64,000 bases of DNA from Pelagicoccus albus (GTDB lineage Bacteria > Verrucomicrobiota > Verrucomicrobiia > Opitutales > Opitutaceae): the NCBI RefSeq assembly GCF_014230145.1, contig NZ_JACHVC010000013.1, positions 124,001 to 188,000 of the forward strand, given 5' to 3'. The position numbers and the translations under genes are program-made. The notes beneath the pieces are model-generated. The model worked only from the letters and a program-made list of their open reading frames with translations. It did not search any database and was not told where the DNA came from. Of the stretch, positions 7,446 to 16,513 are shown piece by piece; position 1 is the first letter of the stretch; every line of letters begins with the position of its first letter.

Positions 7446-9323
7446 ATGCATGCAACAACCCCCTCTCGCGTGTCGAACGTTGGTTCCGCTTGGGCAGCCC
7501 TCGCGGCGGCCGTTTTCTTGGTAGCCTCAACCCAGGGCGAAGTCACCTTTCGCCTGCAGCTCACGGAGGTGCCGCAGGAGATCAGCCCCTTGGTCTACGG
7601 GGTGAACGACTGGAATCGCGGGGAAGCGGGGGAGTCGCTCAACTACACGCTGGAGCGTCTGGGCGGGAATCGCATGACCGGATACAATTGGGAGAATAAC
7701 TACTCCAACGCGGGCAGTGATTATTTTCACCACAGCGATTGGCATCTGGTGAATTCCGAGAGCGAGGAGAACAAATCCAAACCCGGCTGGGCGGTCAGCA
7801 TGAGTGTCGACCACGCCCAAGACGCCGGACGGCCGAGTCTCGTGACCCTGCAATTGGCCGGATACGTGGCTGCTGACGGGAATGGCACGGTCAGCGAGGC
7901 CGATACGGCTCCCAGCGATCGTTGGGCTGAGGTGCGACTCCGCAAGGAGGGCGAGTATACGCTGACCCCCGATACGACGGACGGGGTGGTCTACATGGAC
8001 GAGCAGGTGAACTTTCTGATCCAGACCTACGGTCTGTCCTCGGAGGGCGGCGTCTTCGCCTACAGTTTGGACAACGAGCCCGCCCTTTGGGCCCATACGC
8101 ACTCCCGGATCCACCCAGATGCTCCCACCGTGGCAGAGATCGTGCGGGTGGGAGCGGATTGCGCGGCCATGGTAAAGGACCTCGACGCGGAGGCCTTGAT
8201 CTTCGGTCCGGCACTTTTTGGCTGGGGATCGTTTGTCGACTTTTCCGCTCCTGATTGGTCGTCCTACAGCGGTGAATACGATTGGTTCGTCAGCGCCTAC
8301 CTTGGGGAAATGAAAAAGCAGTCCGACGCGGCGGAGCGTCGCCTGCTCGATGTACTGGATATCCACTTTTACCCGGAAGTCTCCGTGGTGACCGGTACCG
8401 ACGAAGAAGGAGCCGACGTCTACACCCGCATCACCGACAGCACCAGCGACGACGAAGCCTTGACGCAGGCCCGTCTGCAGGCCCCGCGTTCGCTCTGGGA
8501 TTCCAACTACGTGGAAGAGAGCTGGATCACCACTTGGAGTACCGGAGGCGAGGCTGTACAGCTCTTGCCTCGCGTATTCGAATCGATCGAGACCCATTAT
8601 CCGGATACGGAGCTATCCATCTCCGAGTACGACTATGGCGGCCATCAAAACTATAGCGGCGGACTGGCCCAAGCAGACGTATTGGGAATCTACGGACGCG
8701 ATGGCGTCTATGCCGCGTGTTACTGGGGCGAAATCGAGGGCTATGTGATTCCCGCCTTCCAGCTTTATCGCAACTACGACGGGCAGGGGAGTTCCTTCGG
8801 CGAGCTAAGCGTTCCGGTCGAAAATCCCGATGCGGCCAACTTCTCCTGCTATGCCTCGGTTGACGTGACTGACCAAACTTTTCACGTGGTGGCTATCAAC
8901 AAAACCGATGCCGCCCAGTCGACGACGCTGGACCTTTCGCAGACAGGCCTAGTGTTCGACAAAATGGATACCTATGGCTTTAGCGAAGCAAGCGGACCCG
9001 AACTCGTAGCTCAAGGCTCACAGGAAGGACGATTCGAAGGCAGCGTGTCTCTCGACTTGCCGGCCCGTTCCGCGATGCATTTCGTATTTCACAGTCCTGA
9101 ACAAACAGAAGACTTGCTGGAAATCCTCGGCAGCGAGGCCGACGGAACTTTGCGAGCCCGTTATCGTCCTAGCGTAGGAGCTATCCGCAGCCTGCAGACC
9201 AGCCAAGACTTGCAGCATTGGACGGATGAGATTTCAGTCATCCCCGGTGATGGACTGGTACGCGAGCTCGAGTTGAAGCCAGAAGGAACTTCCGGATTCT
9301 GGCGCATCACCGAAAGCGATTGA
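7446..9323 (+). CDS. Secreted glycoside hydrolase family 44 (endoglucanase/xyloglucanase type)
   Basis: Starts at ATG 7446 (a GTG nine bases earlier is possible). A signal peptide is seen (hydrophobic run AWAALAAAVFLVASTQG). The (beta/alpha)8 catalytic domain fills most of the protein and begins with the GH44 signature ISPLVYGVNDWN and RLGGNRMTGYNWENNYSN. The acid/base Glu is in YSLDNEPALW (residue ~211) and the nucleophile Glu in SISEYDYGG (~394), matching the two catalytic glutamates known for GH44 (CelJ). DILDIHFYPE-like sequence lies between. A beta-sandwich region follows, and the last ~70 residues look like a small C-terminal module. GH44 acts on beta-1,4-glucans such as CMC and xyloglucan. 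No polysaccharide locus partner is adjacent. Confidence 0.88.
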   Translation: MHATTPSRVSNVGSAWAALAAAVFLVASTQGEVTFRLQLTEVPQEISPLVYGVNDWNRGEAGESLNYTLERLGGNRMTGYNWENNYSNAGSDYFHHSDWHLVNSESEENKSKPGWAVSMSVDHAQDAGRPSLVTLQLAGYVAADGNGTVSEADTAPSDRWAEVRLRKEGEYTLTPDTTDGVVYMDEQVNFLIQTYGLSSEGGVFAYSLDNEPALWAHTHSRIHPDAPTVAEIVRVGADCAAMVKDLDAEALIFGPALFGWGSFVDFSAPDWSSYSGEYDWFVSAYLGEMKKQSDAAERRLLDVLDIHFYPEVSVVTGTDEEGADVYTRITDSTSDDEALTQARLQAPRSLWDSNYVEESWITTWSTGGEAVQLLPRVFESIETHYPDTELSISEYDYGGHQNYSGGLAQADVLGIYGRDGVYAACYWGEIEGYVIPAFQLYRNYDGQGSSFGELSVPVENPDAANFSCYASVDVTDQTFHVVAINKTDAAQSTTLDLSQTGLVFDKMDTYGFSEASGPELVAQGSQEGRFEGSVSLDLPARSAMHFVFHSPEQTEDLLEILGSEADGTLRARYRPSVGAIRSLQTSQDLQHWTDEISVIPGDGLVRELELKPEGTSGFWRITESD

Positions 9324-9473
9324 GCCCTGCCGAATAACGGCATCGCTCGGTTCGTATTTTCCAGCGACTTGGCTGTATCGATTACTTAACGCGGATGGCG
9401 CGTTATGTGGTCGTTGGGGAGCCCCATCCGATTTGGCCTAGGAAGTTCAAAAGAGAGCTTTTCGGGCTGAAAC

Positions 9474-10133
9474 ATGCGGGATCGCGATATGGAAAAGAGA
9501 ATCGAAAAAGCGGAATCAGCCCAGGATACCGAAGCGGCGGGCGTATTTGGAACAAGGAGACGGAAGTTCCTCCTGCAATTGGCGGGCTTGCCGTTGTTGG
9601 CGGGGTTCACGCGTCGAGCATTGGGCGAAACGGAGTCAAGCTCGAGCGACGAGGACCCGATCGAAGCGAAGATCAAGGCGATGAGGCTGAGTTTGCCTCC
9701 GCCGATCAAAACGCCGCCGGGCGTGGAATTCCCCTTTGTGATGGTTCGCGTCAATGGCAAGCGAGCCACGATTTCCGGTCATGGTCCGCAAGTGGAAGAC
9801 GGCAGCCTTAGCCCGATCAAGGGCAAGCTCGGAGCGGAGGTGAGCATCGAAGACGGTTACCACACCGCTAAGCTCACGGCCCTTTCGATCCTTGGCAGCT
9901 TGAAGCGGGAAATTGGAAATCTGGACCGAGTGGCGAATTGGAGCCGGGTTTTTGGCATGGTCGCTTGTACGCCAGATTTCGCGAAGCAGCCAGCCGTGAT
10001 CAACGGGTTTTCCGATTTGATTCTAGAGCTTTATGGGCCGGAGCGAGGCGCTCATAGCCGAAGCGCAGTGGGTATGGCGGCTTTGCCCTTTGGCATCCCA
10101 GTCGAGATCGAGGCGGAACTGGAGCTAAAGTAA
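9474..10133 (+). CDS. Tat-exported RidA-family protein (UK114-like subgroup 1)
   Basis: 219 residues; ATG 9489 is an alternative start. A Tat signal is visible: TRRRKFLLQLAGLPLLAGF near residues 27-45. The mature part is the longer RidA subgroup with the pattern GKLGAEVSIEDGYHTAKLTAL, followed by VFGMVACTPDF and PAVINGFSDLILELYG, and ends HSRSAVGMAALPFGIPVEIE. The Arg in this last motif aligns with the RidA active-site Arg (Arg105 in E. coli). RidA removes reactive enamines or imines made by PLP enzymes. The next gene, 43 bases on, encodes a Tat-exported PLP enzyme, which makes a working pair outside the cytoplasm likely but unproven. Confidence 0.85.
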   Translation: MRDRDMEKRIEKAESAQDTEAAGVFGTRRRKFLLQLAGLPLLAGFTRRALGETESSSSDEDPIEAKIKAMRLSLPPPIKTPPGVEFPFVMVRVNGKRATISGHGPQVEDGSLSPIKGKLGAEVSIEDGYHTAKLTALSILGSLKREIGNLDRVANWSRVFGMVACTPDFAKQPAVINGFSDLILELYGPERGAHSRSAVGMAALPFGIPVEIEAELELK

Positions 10134-10176
10134 AGTGGGACCATCGAGACCAAGAAGCAATTAACGTATTTGCAAA

Positions 10177-11478
10177 ATGGATTCACAAAAAGAAAACCGA
10201 GTAAACTCAGAGCTTGGAGCTCCTCTGGCTCGACGCGAATGGCTCGCCAAAGCGGGGCTTCTATCGCTCGCGGCGGGGACATTTAAATTCGGCGCCCGTG
10301 GGGCAAGCGAAGTTAAGGGAACAGGATCGAAACCGAGCGGCGGGTTGGCCGGACTGGCGTCGGAGTTTGAAGTGGCTTCGACCTACCTGAACTCCGCTTC
10401 CATTCACCCGATCACCACAAAGGCAGCCCAAGCGATCGCAACCTATCAGGACGGACGCCTGATGAACGAGGGGGCCAGTAAGTCCAGCACGCGGGCGGAT
10501 CGGCAAAAGGTTTTTTCCCTGTTTGGCAAAATGGTGAACGCGGAGCCGGAGGAGTTGTCCTTCGTTCCCAGCACCTTGGTGGGCGAGAATACGGTTTGCG
10601 ACGGGCTGGGGATCACGGGAGCCGGCTCGCGTGTGGTGACCGATGAATATCATTTCATGGGCGGAATGTATCGCTACATGGAGCTGGAGAAGCGGGGCTT
10701 GGATTTGGAAGTCGTCAAAGCGAAGGACAATCGTATCCGTATCGAAGATTTGGATAAGGCCATTACGCCGGAAACCGATCTGGTAGCCATCACCTTGGTT
10801 TCCAACGTGGCCGGCTTTCAGCACGATCTGAAGGCGGTTTGCGAAATCGCTCATTCTCGAGGCGTGCCAGTCTATGCGGACTTGATCCAGGCCGCCGGCG
10901 TGACACCCATCGATTTGAAGGAGAGCGGAGTGGATTTCGCCGCTTGTTCGACCTACAAGTGGCTAATGGGCGACTTCGGAATCGGGCTCATGTACGCGAA
11001 GCGTGAATCGCAAGAGCTGTTGACCCGCACCCGCTTCGGTTACTGGCAGCGGGCGAAATGGGAAACCAACTATTCACCCTTCGACGAGCCGAACAACATC
11101 GTTCCAGATTCGCCCTTCCGTCCCGGCTTGAGCGGGCTGATGGGAGTAGGGACCATTGCCAGCGCTGGCGTGGCGGCCCTGAGTTACTCCCTGGAATTGC
11201 TGGATCGTGTCGGGGTAGCGGAGATTGAAAAATGGCGTCAACCCCTTCTGCGTCGTTTGCATGAAGCTTTGCCCAGCCAAGGTTATCTCGCGATGACGCC
11301 GGAAGATTCGAAATCCTCGATCCTATCTTTCGCCCGCAAAGACTTGGCGGAGACGAACGGAGCGAAGCTGGAGGCCATGGGCGTGAAGGTCAGTATGCAC
11401 ACGCACCACGTTCGGATCTCGCCGTCGTTTTTCAACGACATGGACGACATCGAGCGGCTGATCGAAGCACTCGCCTAA
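10177..11478 (+). CDS. Tat-exported class V aminotransferase (PLP-dependent)
   Basis: 433 residues. The N-terminus has a Tat-like motif (ARREWLAKAGLLSLAAGTF) within the first 40 residues. The fold-type I PLP domain follows: LNSASIHPITTKA at the substrate entrance, VYADLIQAAG with the pyridine-N-binding Asp, and STYKWLMGDFG with the Schiff-base Lys in class V style (cysteine desulfurase/kynureninase-like). HTHHVRISPSFFN near the C-terminus carries the carboxylate-binding Arg. No desulfurase-type catalytic Cys is evident, so an isopenicillin epimerase-like or transaminase activity is more likely. It lies downstream of the exported RidA, probably in one operon. Confidence 0.85.
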   Translation: MDSQKENRVNSELGAPLARREWLAKAGLLSLAAGTFKFGARGASEVKGTGSKPSGGLAGLASEFEVASTYLNSASIHPITTKAAQAIATYQDGRLMNEGASKSSTRADRQKVFSLFGKMVNAEPEELSFVPSTLVGENTVCDGLGITGAGSRVVTDEYHFMGGMYRYMELEKRGLDLEVVKAKDNRIRIEDLDKAITPETDLVAITLVSNVAGFQHDLKAVCEIAHSRGVPVYADLIQAAGVTPIDLKESGVDFAACSTYKWLMGDFGIGLMYAKRESQELLTRTRFGYWQRAKWETNYSPFDEPNNIVPDSPFRPGLSGLMGVGTIASAGVAALSYSLELLDRVGVAEIEKWRQPLLRRLHEALPSQGYLAMTPEDSKSSILSFARKDLAETNGAKLEAMGVKVSMHTHHVRISPSFFNDMDDIERLIEALA

Positions 11479-11620
11479 ATTATTTTTCAGAAAAGAGGAA
11501 AAAACTCTGTCACCTTTTTGCAGAGGTGGGGCACTTGATAGGCAAGGAGCCGTTTATTCGCCCGATGCGGTACTCGAGCTCCAAGCCAGTCAACTTGCGA
11601 ACCTTTATCCAAAACGAAAA

Positions 11621-11812
11621 ATGACAGACAAAAAGAACAGCCAAAACGCTTGTGTGGGAATCGTAGCCATCATCAGCGGCATCAGCATCGCAATGGTAAC
11701 CTTGATCGGGATCTTCGCCCCCCAGCAATTGTCAGTGGCAGCATGGATCATGACTCCGCTCTGCCTCATGGGTCTGGGCCTCGGACACCTAAGCGTAAAA
11801 GCCGGCATGTAA
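11621..11812 (+). CDS. Small two-helix membrane protein
   Basis: A 63-residue protein with a short polar start (MTDKKNSQN) and two strongly hydrophobic helices: about residues 11-30 (VGIVAIISGISIAMVTLIGI) and 38-58. Pattern and polarity are those of a genuine small membrane protein; I do not recognise a family. A 72-codon frame on the opposite strand overlaps its first half but looks like a shadow. No Shine-Dalgarno site is seen, in keeping with many neighbours. Confidence 0.5.
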   Translation: MTDKKNSQNACVGIVAIISGISIAMVTLIGIFAPQQLSVAAWIMTPLCLMGLGLGHLSVKAGM

Positions 11813-11852
11813 GAGTGCTCTAGTGGCGCCGGAAGTGCTGGTGCGGCTCCAC

Positions 11853-12935
11853 ATGAGATACCTCTCTTTTCTCGCCCTAGTCCTAGCAATTGCCAACCAA
11901 GCTTCGGCCGCTAAACGCAAAGTCATCATCGACCAAGACGCCTTCGAGGGACCTGGTATGCAGCCTATCCTGATGTTGCTACAGTCACCAGATGTGGAAG
12001 TGCTTGGCATAACGACCGTCAGCGGGGACGGCTGGCAGCCCGAGGAAACGGCACGCACCCTGAGGATGCTGGAGATGATCGACCGCACGGATATCCCCGT
12101 CTATGGAGGGGCGACTTACCCTTTGGTTAACAGCAAGGAGCTGACCGAGCTGCGTGAAAAGCGCTACGGAAAGCTTGGATACAAAGGGGCTTGGACGGAG
12201 ACCTGGCCATCGACTGATGAGATGTCCCGGGCGGACTACCATGGGCCGGATGTGATCCCGCCTTTCGCCGAAGGACACCCCAGTATCGAAGCCGCTGAGG
12301 GAACGGCGGCGGAATTCATGATCGAGCAGACTAAGAAATATCCAGGCGAGGTAACCATTATCGCCATGGGGCCGATGACGAATCTCGCCTTGGCCCAGCG
12401 CTTGGATTATAAATTCGCCAGCCGAGTCAAACAGCTTTGCCTGATGGGAGGGACTTTTAACCAGCCTCTCTTCTATAACCACGGTCCTTTCGCTCTGCAG
12501 AGAGCGTATTCTCCTCGTATGAGCTTCAACTATCAATGGGACCCCGAGGCCGCCCACATCGTGCACACTAGCCCGTTTCCTAAAATATCGCTCGTCACTA
12601 GCGATGCCTCCGTGGATATCTTCGGGACCAAGGAATTGTTAGACAAGATCGCATCCAGCGATTCGAAGGTCGCCGCCTATGTGACCGAAATCGCCAAAGT
12701 AGGTTTTCCCCTTTGGGACGAGGTGCAAGCAGGAGCTTGGCTGGAGCCGGATATTGTTACGGAGAGCAATACGCTCTGGATCGGGGTGGACACCAACGAA
12801 GGGCCCAACTACGGAGCGATTCTGACCTGGCCAGAGGAGAGCGCTCCTGGAATAGGCGAGCGACCGGTGGAAGTAATCTACTCGGTGGATCAAGCTCGCA
12901 TGGAGGCAATGTTCACCGAGTTGCTCAGTCACTAG
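11853..12935 (+). CDS. Exported nucleoside hydrolase-like protein
   Basis: ATG 11853 was chosen over GTG 11823 because it begins a signal peptide (MRYLSFLALVLAIANQASA). The 360-residue protein has the IUNH fold: KVIIDQDAFEGPGMQPILML at the N-terminus, EVLGITTVSGDGWQPE, IPVYGGATYPLV, VTIIAMGPMTNLALAQ and LCLMGGTFN. Canonical hydrolases have D-T-D-x-G-x-D-D for calcium and substrate; here it is D-Q-D-A-F-E-G-P-G, so the two distal Asp are replaced, while the late FNYQWDPEAAHIV still resembles the N-x-x-x-D-P-x-A-A motif. Function is therefore less sure than fold: ribonucleoside cleavage or a sugar-binding relative. Confidence 0.8.
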   Translation: MRYLSFLALVLAIANQASAAKRKVIIDQDAFEGPGMQPILMLLQSPDVEVLGITTVSGDGWQPEETARTLRMLEMIDRTDIPVYGGATYPLVNSKELTELREKRYGKLGYKGAWTETWPSTDEMSRADYHGPDVIPPFAEGHPSIEAAEGTAAEFMIEQTKKYPGEVTIIAMGPMTNLALAQRLDYKFASRVKQLCLMGGTFNQPLFYNHGPFALQRAYSPRMSFNYQWDPEAAHIVHTSPFPKISLVTSDASVDIFGTKELLDKIASSDSKVAAYVTEIAKVGFPLWDEVQAGAWLEPDIVTESNTLWIGVDTNEGPNYGAILTWPEESAPGIGERPVEVIYSVDQARMEAMFTELLSH

Positions 12936-13030
12936 GCCGATCAGGAACTAACCATAATCGGAGAAGAGGGCAAAATCTCTCTTTCGTTCTTCATTGCATT
13001 GGAGCCAGCAAATCGCTCCCATGCTGCGAA

Positions 13031-14104
13031 GTGTTCGCTCTAATCATCTACTTGTTGCTCGCCCTCGGGGTGTCGTTTTTGTGCTCCATTCTGGAGGCGG
13101 CCCTGCTATCCATGTCGCCTTCCTTCGTGAGCCAACAGGAGCGGAGCGGGACAAAAACAGGTAAACTTCTGGCCAAGGTAAAAAAGGAGATTGATCAATC
13201 TCTGGCCGCGATCCTGACCTTGAATACGGTGGCCCATACGATCGGAGCCGCCGGTGTGGGCTCACAGGCGGTACGGGTATTTGGCGAGGCGTATTTCGGA
13301 GTCATATCCGCTATTCTGACCCTTCTGATCCTCGTCATATCAGAGATCATCCCCAAGACCTTGGGAGCCCAGTTCTGGCGGCAACTTGCTCCGTTTACCG
13401 CTCGGTCTTGCCGAATCATCGTGATCGGGACTTACCCGCTGGTGGCGATGTCCAAACAGATAACGAAGCTTTTCCAATCCGGCTCGCACGGAGAGCATAG
13501 CGTCAGCCGCGACGAACTCGTCGCTTTGGCCCAAATAGGTGGAAGCGAAGGCGTGCTGGACGAAAACGAATCCCGCATGATTCACAGCCTGATGCGCTTT
13601 CGGGACTTGCGGGTTCAGCATATTATGACCCCGCGAACGGTAATAGCTGCACTGGACGAAACGCTGAGCTGCGCGGAAGCGGTTACAGCTGCCGACATTA
13701 TGCGCTTTTCACGAATCCCAGTGTATTCGGATAATAAAGACAATATTACCGGCTATTTCGTAAACAGCGACGCCTTGCAGCGGCTCGCTCAAGGGGAACC
13801 CGATACGCCGCTCGAGAAATTGAGCCGGCCCGTGCGCATCGTTTCGGAAATGGATACCTTGTCTCGCCTTTTCGACGAGCTGCTGACCTACCGTGAGCAG
13901 ATCGCAATCGTGGTGGACGAGTTCGGTGGAACCAGTGGCCTTGTCACCATGGAGGACTTGATCGAAACCCTTCTAGGGCTAGAGATTGTGGACGAATCAG
14001 ATCCCGAGGTAGACATGCGGGAGCTGGCCCGAGCTCGTTGGGACGAGCGTAACAAAAAGCTGGCTACAGAAAAGTCCGAATCGGCAGGCAAGCCAAACGA
14101 GTAG
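13031..14104 (+). CDS. CNNM/HlyC-CorC family membrane protein with CBS pair
   Basis: The likely start is GTG 13031, which gives VFALIIYLLLALGVSFLCSI as the first membrane helix; the frame is open further upstream but that part overlaps the nucleoside hydrolase and is not membrane-like. Residues 1-150 form the DUF21/CNNM domain with about four helices, including SEIIPKTLGAQFW. A CBS pair follows (RVQHIMTPRTVIAALDE to EQIAIVVDEFGGTSGLVTMEDLIE). The C-terminal transporter-associated (CorC_HlyC) domain is absent or reduced, and the last 50 residues are charged. Relatives are implicated in Mg/Co transport or efflux. Confidence 0.85.
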   Translation: MFALIIYLLLALGVSFLCSILEAALLSMSPSFVSQQERSGTKTGKLLAKVKKEIDQSLAAILTLNTVAHTIGAAGVGSQAVRVFGEAYFGVISAILTLLILVISEIIPKTLGAQFWRQLAPFTARSCRIIVIGTYPLVAMSKQITKLFQSGSHGEHSVSRDELVALAQIGGSEGVLDENESRMIHSLMRFRDLRVQHIMTPRTVIAALDETLSCAEAVTAADIMRFSRIPVYSDNKDNITGYFVNSDALQRLAQGEPDTPLEKLSRPVRIVSEMDTLSRLFDELLTYREQIAIVVDEFGGTSGLVTMEDLIETLLGLEIVDESDPEVDMRELARARWDERNKKLATEKSESAGKPNE

Positions 14105-14194
14105 GCTAGCTCTTGCGAATACAAGCTCCCGCGGGCTAGCAATTTTCACGGAAAAATAGATTGTCCGTGGCGGGCGGATAATTAACTTCGGTCC

Positions 14195-15481
14195 ATGACC
14201 CTCCCCACACGCAGGTTAACTCTCGTCGTCTCTCTCATCGCGCTGCTTGGACTCTCCTCAAGCGGCCTCGCCAAGCCATTGGTCCCGGTCGAACCCGAAT
14301 CGGTCGGCATAAGCTCGGAGCGAATTTCACGAATCGATTCCGTGTTCGAAGAATACGTGGAGTCAGGCAAGCTCCCCGGAGCAGTCTCTCTTGTTATTAG
14401 AAAAGGCGAGGTTGCCCAACTCGGTGTTTACGGATACCGCGACGTGGAGGGGAAAATGCCCATGGAGGAGGATACCATATTCCGGATCGCATCCCAAACA
14501 AAGGCTCTTACCAGCGTCGGAATTATGATTCTGCAAGAAGAGGGCAAATTGCTAATTTCTGATCCTGTCTCCAAATACCTTCCCGAATATGAGAAAACCA
14601 CGGTTGCAGTGCCGCACCCAGATCTCGGATACATCGTGGTTCCAGCCAAACGCCAGATCACGATCCGCGACTTGCTGACCCATACCTCAGGAGTGGGATA
14701 CGGCTGGGGTATTGTTGAAGACGAATGGAAAGCAGCCGGTATCCACGGTTGGTACTTTGCTGATCGAGACGAACCCATCCGCGAAACGGTAAGACGTATG
14801 GCGGAATTGCCTTTCGAGTCCCAGCCAGGAGAGAAGTTCGTTTATGGATACAATACCGATATCCTCGGAGCCTTGATCGAGGTCGCGTCGGGCCAGAGCT
14901 TGGATGAATTTCTAAAGGATCGACTCTTCGATCCCCTCGCCATGGTAGACACCCATTTCTATCTTCCCACGGACAAAGCCGACCGACTCGCCACCGTCTA
15001 CGCCATGCGTGAAGACGGCGAGCTGAAGCGATCTCCCGACGAGAGCGCTATGGAAGGACAGGGAGGTTACGTCGAAGGTCCACGCATGAGCTTTTCAGGC
15101 GGAGCAGGACTGCTCTCGACCGCTCATGACTACAGCCGCTTTTTGCAGATGCTGCTGAACGAGGGCGAATTTGAGGGCAAGCAGATCCTTTCCCGTAAAT
15201 CGATGGAGCTCATGTCGGTGAATCATCTGCCAAAGGTCGCTGCGTTTCCCTGGGAGAGCGGGACTGGATTCGGGCTCGGTTTCCGCGTTGTTCTAGACAT
15301 GGGGCAAAAGGGAGAGTTGTCATCAGTCGGCGAATACGGCTGGGGCGGAGCCTATCACTCGACTTACTGGATCGATCCTACGGAGGAACTGGTAGTCGTT
15401 TATTTTACCCAAGTCATCCCTGCAGACGGTCTCGATGATCATGCAAAATTGAGAGCTCTGGTGTACCAAGCCCTCGAATAA
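14195..15481 (+). CDS. Exported serine hydrolase of the beta-lactamase class C / AmpH family
   Basis: 428 residues with a signal peptide (LTLVVSLIALLGLSSSGLA). The penicillin-binding fold is shown by Ser100-x-x-Lys103 in IASQTKALT, Tyr-x-Asn in FVYGYNTD near residue 217, and a glycine-rich third motif in GWGGAYHSTYWIDP. Members (esterases, D-amino-acid peptidases, beta-lactamase relatives) are common secreted or periplasmic proteins. No resistance function is implied. It is followed by a DUF4861 gene 47 bases downstream, on the same strand. Confidence 0.88.
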   Translation: MTLPTRRLTLVVSLIALLGLSSSGLAKPLVPVEPESVGISSERISRIDSVFEEYVESGKLPGAVSLVIRKGEVAQLGVYGYRDVEGKMPMEEDTIFRIASQTKALTSVGIMILQEEGKLLISDPVSKYLPEYEKTTVAVPHPDLGYIVVPAKRQITIRDLLTHTSGVGYGWGIVEDEWKAAGIHGWYFADRDEPIRETVRRMAELPFESQPGEKFVYGYNTDILGALIEVASGQSLDEFLKDRLFDPLAMVDTHFYLPTDKADRLATVYAMREDGELKRSPDESAMEGQGGYVEGPRMSFSGGAGLLSTAHDYSRFLQMLLNEGEFEGKQILSRKSMELMSVNHLPKVAAFPWESGTGFGLGFRVVLDMGQKGELSSVGEYGWGGAYHSTYWIDPTEELVVVYFTQVIPADGLDDHAKLRALVYQALE

Positions 15482-15528
15482 AGCATCCCTCTGAAAGAGG
15501 CCTAATTTAGTTAAAACTTCAGTAAGCT

Positions 15529-16407
15529 ATGCATCTCCAATTCTTTAAATTACCAACCCTGTTTGCTTTAAACGCAGCCTTCACCATGGGAGCTTTATCG
15601 CTCCAAGCTCAGGAAAAGGTGGCCCATTGCCGCTTCGTGCCAGAGCGCAAAGACGACTTTGCCTTCGAAAACGACAAGGTCGCCTTTCGCATGTATGGGC
15701 CTGCTTTAGCAGAAGGCGGAGAAAATAGCGGCATCGATTGCTGGCTGAAAAGAGTCGACTATCCGATCATCGACAGGTGGTACCGACTCGAAGCGGAAGG
15801 CGTGCAAAGCTATCACGAGGACCATGGCGAAGGCTACGATCCTTATCATGTGGGATCGTCATTCGGCTGTGGAGGGTTAGCGATTTGGAAAGATGGGGAG
15901 CTTATTAAATCCAATGTTTACCGAAGCTATAAGGTGATCTCCGACGGTCCTGAGCAGGTGAAATTTGAGCTGAGCTACTTGTACGAGAGCGAAGGGATCG
16001 AAGAGGTCAAACGAATCACCTTGGACAAAGGAAACCGACTATTCCACGCTGTAAGTCACTTCACAAAGGATGGCGAAGCCGTCGAGGTCGAACTTGCTGT
16101 CGGCCTGACAACGCATGAAGGCAAGGCAGACGTGTATTCGGATGCTGAGGACGGAGTGATCGCCGCTTGGGAAACAATTCACGAAAGTGGTTTGGGCACC
16201 GGAGTCATTCTACCACGTGAGTTCTCTGCAACCATTCACGAAACCGACGGTGAGGGGGTCGATGACGATCTCGCGTTTTTTGTGACCTCAACCGATGAGG
16301 ATGGTATGATTAGCTACTATGCGGGCTACGGCTGGGAGCGAGCAGGCGAGATCACAAGTTTTGAAGAATGGAAAACGTATCTCTCCCAGTTTTCCGAGGA
16401 AGACTAG
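15529..16407 (+). CDS. Exported DUF4861 domain protein
   Basis: 292 residues, with a signal peptide ending near LSLQAQE. The body has DUF4861 features: an N-terminal beta-rich part (VAFRMYGPALAEGGENSGIDCW), then GYDPYHVGSSFGCGGLAIWKDG, and a C-terminal STDEDGMISYYAGYGWERAGE. The family is often encoded in polysaccharide-use loci for pectin, ulvan or uronate-containing glycans; its activity is not firmly known. The gene ends before a strong bidirectional terminator. Confidence 0.8.
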   Translation: MHLQFFKLPTLFALNAAFTMGALSLQAQEKVAHCRFVPERKDDFAFENDKVAFRMYGPALAEGGENSGIDCWLKRVDYPIIDRWYRLEAEGVQSYHEDHGEGYDPYHVGSSFGCGGLAIWKDGELIKSNVYRSYKVISDGPEQVKFELSYLYESEGIEEVKRITLDKGNRLFHAVSHFTKDGEAVEVELAVGLTTHEGKADVYSDAEDGVIAAWETIHESGLGTGVILPREFSATIHETDGEGVDDDLAFFVTSTDEDGMISYYAGYGWERAGEITSFEEWKTYLSQFSEED

Positions 16408-16454
16408 CAAAGAGGCCTTCCACAAATAGCGTTTGATTACGCTTTGAACGATTC

Positions 16455-16485
16455 AAAAAAAAGGCGCCGGATATCCGGCGCCTTT
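16455..16485. terminator. Bidirectional intrinsic terminator
   Basis: GGCGCCGGATATCCGGCGCC at 16463-16482 is a perfect palindrome, preceded by eight A and followed by TTTGTC. It lies between the converging DUF4861 and TonB-receptor genes and can serve both strands, with the better U-tract on the minus strand. Confidence 0.85.
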
Positions 16486-16513
16486 GTCATTTAGCATTTA
16501 TGAATGAAATTGC

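Noticed and set aside
7527-8597. Long 356-codon frame on the minus strand
   Set aside because: It lies wholly inside the GH44 gene on the other strand, has no recognisable domain or regular composition, and the GH44 frame has catalytic motifs.
10261-10854. 197-codon minus-strand frame
   Set aside because: Antisense to the aminotransferase; no motif.
11510-11728. 72-codon minus-strand frame opposite the small membrane protein
   Set aside because: Acidic/His-rich and without any feature; the plus-strand frame has two clean membrane helices instead.
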